Of a stretch of DNA of 64,000 nucleotides, positions 57,211 through 64,000 are shown in pieces (within the stretch, counting starts at the first letter, position 1; each line of letters begins with the position of its first letter). Where the stretch lies: contig NZ_JACGAG010000003.1 of the NCBI RefSeq assembly GCF_014050525.1, positions 1-64,000 on the forward strand. The letters run 5' to 3'. The notes below the pieces were generated by a model. It was not told the origin of the DNA. It did not search any database and saw only the letters and a list, made by a program, of their open reading frames with translations. The stretch is from Clostridium sp. cel8. Lineage in GTDB: Bacteria > Bacillota > Clostridia > Clostridiales > Clostridiaceae. The position numbers were made by a program, and so were the translations under genes.

Positions 57211-57972
57211 CTATTTTACTCCTCCAAATCTTCTATCCCTATGTTGATAGTCATATATTGCCTTTCTAAGATCTTCTTTTTTAAAATCTGGCCAGTATAT
57301 ATTAGAATACCAAAATTCTGAATATGCACATTGCCACAAAAAGAAGTTACTCAATCTTTTTTCCCCACTTGGTCTTATTATAATATCAGGATCCGGCATA
57401 TTTCGAGTATAAAGATAGTTGGAAACAATTTTTTCATCTAATTCATCTTCATCAATAATTCCGTTTTTAATATCTTTATTTATAAGTTTAAAAGCTCTTA
57501 TAAGTTCTGCTCTTCCACCATAATTTAATGCAAGATTCAACACAAGTCCCGTGTTATTCTTTGTTTTTTCATAGGCAGATTCCAGTTCTACCTGACATAC
57601 ATCTGGAAGTTTAGATATATCCCCAATATGATTTATTACAACATTATTTTTATTTAATTCATTGAATTCTTTTCTAAGATATTGAACTAAAAGTTTCATA
57701 AGTGCAGATATTTCATCTTTAGGCCTTTTCCAATTTTCCGTAGAAAAAGCATATAAAGTTAGATACTTAACTTTTAAATTATTGCACTCTTTTACAATTT
57801 CTCGTATATTTTCAACTCCAGCTCTATGTCCAAAAGTTCTTGGAAGATTACGCTTCTTTGCCCATCTTCCATTTCCATCCATTATAATTCCTATATGTTT
57901 AGGTATATTATCCATATCAACTTCTATTATAGTGTTTGCATTATTAACTTTTTTATTAGCACTTCCTAGCAT
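57211..57972 (-). CDS. uppS: Undecaprenyl diphosphate synthase
   Basis: UppS extends farnesyl diphosphate to the C55 lipid carrier used for peptidoglycan and, probably, for the polyprenyl-phosphate cassette at 20-23 kb. The 253-residue cis-prenyltransferase has HIGIIMDGNGRWAKKRNLPR with the catalytic Asp near 30, TLYAFSTENWKRP near 75, the RPSGEKRLSNFFLWQ motif near 200 and the C-terminal REYQHRDRRFGG-like YDYQHRDRRFGG. ATG 57972 was chosen over an earlier ATG because GGAGG is eight bases upstream. Confidence 0.95.
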   Translation of the reverse strand: MLGSANKKVNNANTIIEVDMDNIPKHIGIIMDGNGRWAKKRNLPRTFGHRAGVENIREIVKECNNLKVKYLTLYAFSTENWKRPKDEISALMKLLVQYLRKEFNELNKNNVVINHIGDISKLPDVCQVELESAYEKTKNNTGLVLNLALNYGGRAELIRAFKLINKDIKNGIIDEDELDEKIVSNYLYTRNMPDPDIIIRPSGEKRLSNFFLWQCAYSEFWYSNIYWPDFKKEDLRKAIYDYQHRDRRFGGVK

Positions 57973-58020
57973 TTTCAGCTCCTCCATTATTTAAATCAAT
58001 AAATTATGTTATTTTAATAA

Positions 58021-58040
58021 AACCTGCGAATTCGCAGGTT
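58021..58040 (-). terminator. Palindromic hairpin after frr
   Basis: AACCTGCGAATTCGCAGGTT is a perfect 20-bp palindrome (stem AACCTGC, loop GAATTC) followed on the minus strand by TTATTAAAATA. It lies between frr and uppS. Confidence 0.65.
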
Positions 58041-58053
58041 CTAAATATTGTTA

Positions 58054-58611
58054 TTATATTGACATAACTTCATTTTCTTTAGCTGCAACTATATTTTCTA
58101 TATCTTTTATAAAATTGTCTGTTTTTTTCTGAATATCATTTTCTGCCTTTTTAAGTTCATCTTCTGTTATCTCATTATTTTTCTTCATATTTTTTAGTTT
58201 ATCATTACACTCTCTTCTTATACCTCTAATAGCAATTTTAGAATTTTCTCCGGTTTTTTTAACATTTTTAACTATCTTCTTTCTAGTTTCCTCTGTAAGT
58301 TCAGGCACAACCAATCTTATTACTTCTCCGTCATTTGAAGGATTTATGCCCAAGTCAGATTTCAATATAGCCTTTTCTATAGCCTTCATAGCACTTTTAT
58401 CCCAAGGTTGAATAGAAAGCACTCTAGGTTCAGGTATAGATATGTTACAAAGTTGATTTATTGGAGTATTTGTACCATAATATTCAGCTTCTATCTTATC
58501 AAGCATAGCTACATTTGCTCTTCCTGCTTTCATAGAAGCTAGTTCTTTTTTTAAAATTTCTGTAGTTTTTTTCATCTTTTCATCTGCATTTTTTAAGACA
58601 TCTTTAATCAT
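58054..58611 (-). CDS. frr: Ribosome recycling factor
   Basis: RRF splits post-termination ribosomes with EF-G. The 185-residue protein has the family pattern LASMKAGRANVAMLDKIEAEYYG, LCNISIPEPRVLSIQPWD and GEVIRLVVPELTEETRKKIVK. It lies 23 bases after pyrH. ATG 58611 follows TTAGGAGGTATTTTTCT. Confidence 0.96.
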   Translation of the reverse strand: MIKDVLKNADEKMKKTTEILKKELASMKAGRANVAMLDKIEAEYYGTNTPINQLCNISIPEPRVLSIQPWDKSAMKAIEKAILKSDLGINPSNDGEVIRLVVPELTEETRKKIVKNVKKTGENSKIAIRGIRRECNDKLKNMKKNNEITEDELKKAENDIQKKTDNFIKDIENIVAAKENEVMSI

Positions 58612-58634
58612 AGAAAAATACCTCCTAAAATTTA

Positions 58635-59348
<714 letters not shown>

Positions 59349-59430
59349 TTAATACCTCCAATTATCAATTATAATAAAATTAGATTTATGAATCCACATG
59401 CATAGAGCAATTTTTCTTTCCTACTCTAAA

Positions 59431-59457
59431 AAAAGAGAACACACAGTGTCCTCTTTT
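59431..59457 (-). terminator. Terminator after tsf
   Basis: AAAAGAGAACAC (59431-59442) and GTGTCCTCTTTT (59446-59457) form a 12-bp stem with one mismatch, followed on the minus strand by TTTAGAGTAG. It separates rpsB-tsf from pyrH-frr. Confidence 0.75.
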
Positions 59458-59463
59458 CAGTTT

Positions 59464-60384
59464 CTATTTACCTTCCATCTGTTTTTTTACTTCCTCTACA
59501 AAATCGCATTCTTTTTTCTCTATGCCTTCACCTTTTTCAAATCTTGCAAATTCAGTAACTTTTATAGGTGAACCAACTTCCTTTGACTTATTTTGAAGAT
59601 ACTTGGCTATAGTCAAATCTGAATCTTTAATCCATAATTGATCAACAAGACAATTTTCCTTATAGAATTTCTTTATTTTTCCAAATACCATCTTCTCAAC
59701 AATTTTTTCTGGTTTTCCCTCATTTAATGCTTGAACTCTATATATTTCTTTTTCTTTCTCCAGTACTTTTTCATCAACTGAAGCTTCATCTAAAAATTGA
59801 GGATTTGCTGCAGCTACTTGCATAGCTAAATCCTTAGCAACTTCATTTAAAGTATCACTTTCTTTATCACATTCAACTTTAACTAAAACACCTATTCTTC
59901 CGCCGCCATGTATGTAGCTTGAAATAATTCCATTATCAACAGTCATCTTTTTAAATCTTCTTACAGCCATATTTTCTCCAAGTTTTGAAATAAGTTCTGT
60001 AAGTGCCTGTGATATTGTCTTTGTCTCATCTAAAGCATATTTTTCTTCTACAAACTCCTCTACTGAATTTGCAGTTGTTTTTGAAGCTTGCTTTGCAACT
60101 GCATTTGCAAATTTTACGAAATTTTCATTTACAGCTACAAAATCAGTTTCACAATTTATCTCTACCATTGAAGCACTTTTTTTATCCTCAGAAACATAAG
60201 TACTAACAATACCTTCCGCAGCTATTCTCCCTGCTTTTTTAGCTGCAGCTGCCAATCCTCTTTCTCTAAGTACTTCAATTGCTTTTTCTACATCACCATT
60301 TGCTTTTAACAAAGCTTTTTTGCAGTCCATCATGCCTGCTCCAGTTCTTTCTCTTAAATCTTTTACCATTTTTGCAGTTATCAT
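59464..60384 (-). CDS. tsf: Translation elongation factor Ts
   Basis: EF-Ts is the nucleotide exchange factor of EF-Tu. The 306-residue product has [20 protein letters not shown], then [20 protein letters not shown] near 73 and [14 protein letters not shown] near 165. The start MITAKMV agrees with relatives. Unusually, no Shine-Dalgarno sequence stands in front of ATG 60384; upstream is the hairpin at 60393-60430. It forms an rpsB-tsf pair. Confidence 0.95.
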   Translation of the reverse strand: MITAKMVKDLRERTGAGMMDCKKALLKANGDVEKAIEVLRERGLAAAAKKAGRIAAEGIVSTYVSEDKKSASMVEINCETDFVAVNENFVKFANAVAKQASKTTANSVEEFVEEKYALDETKTISQALTELISKLGENMAVRRFKKMTVDNGIISSYIHGGGRIGVLVKVECDKESDTLNEVAKDLAMQVAAANPQFLDEASVDEKVLEKEKEIYRVQALNEGKPEKIVEKMVFGKIKKFYKENCLVDQLWIKDSDLTIAKYLQNKSKEVGSPIKVTEFARFEKGEGIEKKECDFVEEVKKQMEGK

Positions 60385-60392
60385 AAGTATCT

Positions 60393-60430
60393 ACCGACTT
60401 CAGCATAGTAATTAAATGCTAAGTTGCGGT
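60393..60430 (-). other. Hairpin in the rpsB-tsf spacer
   Basis: On the minus strand ACCGCAACTTAGCAT and ATGCTGAAGTCGGT form an imperfect stem with a nine-base loop, ending eight bases before tsf. There is no U-run, so it is more likely an mRNA structure, a processing site or a translational control than a terminator. Confidence 0.45.
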
Positions 60431-60471
60431 CTTCAACTCCTTTCAATATCTGATTTAATTAACATATACCA

Positions 60472-61173
60472 TTACTCTGCAAGCTGTTCTCCCTGTCTTC
60501 CTTCTATTACTGCATCTGCCATTTTAGAAGTAATTAATTTTACAGCTCTTATTGCATCATCGTTTCCAGGTATAACATAATCTACCTCATCTGGATCGCA
60601 ATTTGTATCTACAATAGCTACAACTGGAATTCCAAGTATTCTAGCTTCTGATATAGCATTTCTTTCCTTTCTAGGATCTACTATAAATATTGCTCCTATA
60701 TTATTTGCATCCATGGTCTTAATTCCGCCTAGATTTCTCTCAAGCTTTTCCTTCTCATTTTTCAATTTAATAACTTCTTTTTTTGGAAGAACTTCAAATG
60801 TTCCGTCTTCTTCCATCTTTTCAAGATCTTCTAATTTCTTTATTCTAGTTTTTATAGTTCTAAAATTCGTAAGCATTCCACCTAGCCATCTGTTATTTAC
60901 ATAAAACATATCACATCTAGTAGCTTCTTGCTGAATTGCTTCTTGTGCCTGTTTCTTAGTTCCAACAAATAATACACCTTTTCCACTAAGTGCAACTTCC
61001 TTTACAAATTCATATGATTTCTCAATCTTCTTTACTGTCTTTTGCAAATCTATTATATAGATTCCATTTCTTTCAGTAAATATATAAGGAGCCATTTTAG
61101 GGTTCCATCTTCTTGTTTGATGTCCAAAGTGAACACCTGCTTCTAATAATTGTTTCATTGAAATAATTGACAT
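60472..61173 (-). CDS. rpsB: Small ribosomal subunit protein uS2
   Basis: S2 is a late-assembling 30S protein. The 233-residue product has the signature [38 protein letters not shown] and [16 protein letters not shown] near the end. ATG 61173 follows CTAGGAGGGAAATTA. The 139-base leader between codY and rpsB has no clear hairpin that I could call. Confidence 0.96.
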   Translation of the reverse strand: MSIISMKQLLEAGVHFGHQTRRWNPKMAPYIFTERNGIYIIDLQKTVKKIEKSYEFVKEVALSGKGVLFVGTKKQAQEAIQQEATRCDMFYVNNRWLGGMLTNFRTIKTRIKKLEDLEKMEEDGTFEVLPKKEVIKLKNEKEKLERNLGGIKTMDANNIGAIFIVDPRKERNAISEARILGIPVVAIVDTNCDPDEVDYVIPGNDDAIRAVKLITSKMADAVIEGRQGEQLAE

Positions 61174-61312
61174 TAATTTCCCTCCTAGGTTTTTTCCTCC
61201 ATTATCTTCATATTTATAGCTTACCTTTATGGCACCTGCCTATAAATTAGATAATGTGTGTAATTATTACTCTATGTAGTATATCATAACAAACTTATCT
61301 ATTCAATAAATT

Positions 61313-62092
61313 CTATTTTATTTTTTTTAGTTCGTCCAAAAGTTTATCATTTAATATTTTTATATGAGTACCTTTCATTCCAAGAGACCTTGACTCAATA
61401 ACTCCTGCACTTTCAAATTTTCTAAGTGCATTTACAATAACTGATCTTGTTATTCCAACTTTATCTGCTATTTTAGAAGCAACAAGTAATCCTTCATTTC
61501 CATCTAATTCATTAAATATATGTTCAACAGCTTCAAGTTCAGAATAAGAAAGAGTTCCTATTGCTAATTGAACTACTGCCTTTTTTCTTGCTTCCTGTTC
61601 AATTTGCTCATTTTTAGCTCTTAAAACTTCAAGACCTATTATAGTGGCGCTATATTCTCCAAGAATTAAATCCTCATCTGTAAATTTATCCTTTTCTCTT
61701 GATAAAAATAAACTTGCAAGTCTTTCTCTAGCTCCAACTATAGGCACTATAGTTAGAAACTTTTCACTTATTTCATCTAATTTATCATAATCTTCAAAAT
61801 CAAATAATTCTTTATTAGTTACATTGGAAATAGTTTCACTTATACTTAACAATTTATTATTATATCTTTCTGAAAATCTCATGTCCTCTATAAATTTACT
61901 GCTTAAAGGATTATTTTCGAAACTTTCAGAAAAGTTATAGCCTAATATCTTATTATCCTTACCTACAATATATACACTACAATTGAGAAGTTCTCCTAAC
62001 ATATTGCATATATCATTAAAAACCACTAGATCTGTTCCAGATTTTTGTAATATCTTATTTAACATTCTTGTCTTACTTAACAAAGACGTCAT
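61313..62092 (-). CDS. codY: Global nutrient regulator CodY
   Basis: CodY is a GTP- and branched-chain-amino-acid-sensing DNA-binding repressor of Firmicutes. The 259-residue product has the N-terminal GAF-like domain ([31 protein letters not shown]) and a C-terminal winged helix with [33 protein letters not shown] near 210-240. Full length is normal. ATG 62092 follows CTAAGGAGGAGTATTAA. The leucine-type T-boxes at the far left of the window report on a nutrient signal CodY also senses. Confidence 0.96.
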   Translation of the reverse strand: MTSLLSKTRMLNKILQKSGTDLVVFNDICNMLGELLNCSVYIVGKDNKILGYNFSESFENNPLSSKFIEDMRFSERYNNKLLSISETISNVTNKELFDFEDYDKLDEISEKFLTIVPIVGARERLASLFLSREKDKFTDEDLILGEYSATIIGLEVLRAKNEQIEQEARKKAVVQLAIGTLSYSELEAVEHIFNELDGNEGLLVASKIADKVGITRSVIVNALRKFESAGVIESRSLGMKGTHIKILNDKLLDELKKIK

Positions 62093-62277
62093 TTAATACT
62101 CCTCCTTAGGATGATTTATCTTCAATTTAAAATTACTGGATATGTTAAAACATCAAAAACAAATACAACTAACCTTTATAAACAATCATCTTTGATATTA
62201 AAGTTTATATGAATTATTTTATACATAATACATTTTAGAGTTTTTAAAATATTTAGAATTATCTCGTATCCTTAATT

Positions 62278-62306
62278 ATGATAGCACACTAATTGCTATA
62301 ATTCAA
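62278..62306 (-). promoter_or_regulatory. Candidate codY promoter
   Basis: On the minus strand TTGAAT (62306-62301), 17 bp, TATCAT (62283-62278) could start codY. The gap 62093-62395 holds no gene; I see only this candidate, the topA hairpin and AT-rich leader sequence, with no clear CodY box. Confidence 0.4.
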
Positions 62307-62342
62307 CATAAATTTTTAATTTAATTTCCTTAACATAATTAT

Positions 62343-62365
62343 ATGGGAGACAACATGTCTCCCAT
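62343..62365 (-). terminator. Hairpin after topA
   Basis: ATGGGAGAC (62343-62351) and GTCTCCCAT (62357-62365) form a perfect 9-bp stem. The following minus-strand bases ATAATTATG lack a true U-run, so termination may be partial. Confidence 0.5.
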
Positions 62366-62395
62366 TGTAATACTAGCATTACATATAAATAAATC

Positions 62396-64000
62396 TTATT
62401 TGCTGTTTTCTTTTTCAATTGTATCTATATCTTTAGATTTATATTCTCTGTGCTTACATTCGCTATTGGAACATTCAAGGTAATTTCCTTTAGACTTACT
62501 ATATTTTTTTACCATATAGCTTCCACAAGAAGGACATTTTTCATCTGTAGGTTCAAACCAACTTACAAAATCACATTCAGGATAGTTACTACACCCAAAG
62601 AATTTTCTTCCCTTTCTACTCCTCTTTTCAACTACTTTACCACCACATTTAGGACATTTAACATCTAATTCTTTTACAATAGGTTTAGTATTTTTGCATT
62701 CAGGATATCCTGGACAAGCTAAGAAATCTCCAAATCTACCATGTTTTATTACCATAAATCTTCCACATTTATCGCACTTTATATCAGTTACTTTATCTTC
62801 TATAGTTATTTTTGCAACTTCTTTTTCAGCTATATCAATAGCTTTTTTCATAGGCTCAAAGAATTCTTCTACAACTTTTCTCCAATCTTCCTTTCCCTCT
62901 TCAATTCTGTCAAGTTTGTCTTCCATTTCAGCAGTAAATTCAACATCCACAACTTGCCTAAAATATTCACTAACTATGTTATTTACTATATCTCCAAGTT
63001 CTGTAGGAAGAAGTGTCTTTTTATCTCTTTCAATATACTTCCTATCAAGTAATGTAGATATAATAGGTGCATAAGTGCTTGGTCTTCCTATTCCATTTTC
63101 CTCTAGAGTTTTTACAAGAGAAGCCTCTGAATATCTAGCTGGAGGTTGTGTAAAATGTTGCTTACCTTCAATGGATTTTTCAACAAGCTTTTCTCCTGCT
63201 GCAAGTTCAGGTAAACTATCATTTTTTTTCTTTCCATCTGTAGAATAATCATACACTTTCATAAATCCATCAAAATTTACTTTTGATCCGCTTGCTTTAA
63301 GACCATAATCTCCATTTACTATATCCACAGATTTTATATCGATTATACTAGATGCCATTTGACTTGCTACAAATCTCTTCCATATAAGATTATATAATTT
63401 ATACTGTTCAGGTTTTAAATCCTGTTTTATAGAATCAGGTGTTATGTTAACATTTGTAGGCCTTATTGCTTCATGAGCATCTTGTATATTCTTCTTGCTT
63501 TTAAATTTTCTAGGACTCTTTGGAATATATTTATTTCCAAAACTATCTAATACAAAATTTCTACAGTCTTCTTGTGCCTCTTCTGATATTCTAACAGAAT
63601 CGGTTCTCATATATGTTATAAGACCAACAGTACCATGTTTTTTTATATCAATACCTTCATAAAGTTGCTGAGCTACAGACATAGTCCTCTTTGTAGAAAA
63701 ATTTAATTTTCTGTATGCATCTTGCTGAAGTGTACTTGTTGTAAAAGGTGGAAGTGGGTTTTTGCTCTTAGTTGCATTTTTTACATTTTTTACTAAAAAT
63801 TCTCCAGATTTTAGACATTCTATTATATTATCTACTTCTTCCTTGCTTTTAATATTAATTTTCTTTTTTTTAAATGTTGTAAGTTTCACATTAAAAGCTT
63901 TTCTAGAAGATCCTTTCTCTTTGTTCAAAACGCATTCAACTGTCCAATACTCCTCTGGAACAAAATTCTTTATTTGCTTTTCTCTCTCACATATCATTTT
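62396..64000 (-). CDS. topA: DNA topoisomerase I, 5' end outside the window
   Basis: Topoisomerase I relaxes negative supercoils. The window holds the C-terminal 534 or so codons; the N-terminal TOPRIM part lies beyond 64000, since the frame stays open to the edge and relatives continue upstream of CEREKQIKNFVPEEYW. The active-site Tyr is in GLITYMRTDSVRIS near 63610. The core motif FTQPPARYSEASLVKTLEENGIGRPSTYA spans about 63155-63075. Three C-terminal four-Cys zinc ribbons follow (CDKCGRF to CPGYPEC, CPKCGGK to CSNYPEC, CPSCGSY to CSNSEC). Confidence 0.95.
   Translation of the reverse strand, partial: KMICEREKQIKNFVPEEYWTVECVLNKEKGSSRKAFNVKLTTFKKKKINIKSKEEVDNIIECLKSGEFLVKNVKNATKSKNPLPPFTTSTLQQDAYRKLNFSTKRTMSVAQQLYEGIDIKKHGTVGLITYMRTDSVRISEEAQEDCRNFVLDSFGNKYIPKSPRKFKSKKNIQDAHEAIRPTNVNITPDSIKQDLKPEQYKLYNLIWKRFVASQMASSIIDIKSVDIVNGDYGLKASGSKVNFDGFMKVYDYSTDGKKKNDSLPELAAGEKLVEKSIEGKQHFTQPPARYSEASLVKTLEENGIGRPSTYAPIISTLLDRKYIERDKKTLLPTELGDIVNNIVSEYFRQVVDVEFTAEMEDKLDRIEEGKEDWRKVVEEFFEPMKKAIDIAEKEVAKITIEDKVTDIKCDKCGRFMVIKHGRFGDFLACPGYPECKNTKPIVKELDVKCPKCGGKVVEKRSRKGRKFFGCSNYPECDFVSWFEPTDEKCPSCGSYMVKKYSKSKGNYLECSNSECKHREYKSKDIDTIEKENSK

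Noticed and set aside
61174-61312. Ribosomal protein leader motif before rpsB
   Set aside because: I could not draw a convincing conserved structure by eye, so no feature is claimed.
62694-63074. Plus-strand 126-residue frame within topA
   Set aside because: Antisense shadow of the topoisomerase gene, Ser-rich only because of the opposite strand's codons.

Overview
This window is chromosomal DNA of a low-GC, spore-forming Clostridium (Clostridium sensu stricto). The base composition is AT-rich, ribosome binding sites are strong (GGAGG type), TTG and GTG starts are common, and the gene order topA-codY-rpsB-tsf-pyrH-frr-uppS-cdsA-dxr-rseP-ispG-polC-rimP-nusA-rnpM-ylxQ-infB-rbfA-nrnA-truB-ribF-rpsO-pnp-(M16)-ylmC-dapG-tepA-ftsK-rimO-pgsA-recA-rny-spoVS is typical of Clostridia. 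SpoVS and a YlmC/YmxH protein fit an endospore former. The species cannot be fixed from the sequence alone.

Layout. (1) 1-5.8 kb is a worn accessory segment. It holds possible insertion-sequence end repeats, two T-box leaders in series, an MFS transporter cut by one in-frame TGA, a glutamic (G1) peptidase cut by another in-frame TGA and lacking a start codon, an intact CNNM/CBS membrane protein, and a TPR-like/cell-wall-binding-like gene broken by frameshifts. (2) 5.9-18.7 kb holds single metabolic and sensory genes in mixed orientation: a short UvrD-like helicase, pncB, a CoA-type NUDIX hydrolase, a D,D-carboxypeptidase, a chemoreceptor with almost no ligand domain, gltX, a 4HBT thioesterase with a long N-terminal extension, a GlpA-like flavoprotein, purB and a DUF378 protein. 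(3) 18.7-23.0 kb, all minus strand, holds HPr, an aspartate-type aminotransferase and a tight three-gene polyprenyl-phosphate glycosylation cassette (UbiA-type phosphoribosyltransferase, ArnT/PMT-type glycosyltransferase, EmrE/ArnE-like small membrane protein). (4) 23.2-64.0 kb, all minus strand, is the conserved information-processing and envelope block, interrupted only by a four-gene polar amino acid ABC transporter (45.3-48.2 kb) lying between polC and rimP.

How the genes work together. The large minus-strand block joins translation (rpsB, tsf, frr, infB, rbfA, rimP, rpsO, truB, rimO), RNA turnover (rny, pnp, nrnA), transcription (nusA), DNA work (topA, polC, ftsK, recA), isoprenoid and envelope lipid synthesis (dxr, ispG, uppS, cdsA, pgsA, rseP) and the global nutrient regulator codY. 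recA has a near-consensus sigma-A promoter with a textbook Gram-positive LexA box at the transcript start. Several control sites can be read directly: tandem T-boxes, a promoter followed at once by a terminator in front of gltX, a self-symmetric promoter between the helicase gene and pncB, and a repeat/palindrome cluster upstream of the ABC transporter.

No tRNA, rRNA, CRISPR array or prophage was seen. The most unusual regions are the T-box/TGA-interrupted segment at the left end and the polyprenyl-phosphate cassette at 20.4-23.0 kb. Neither can be called a new system from the sequence alone.
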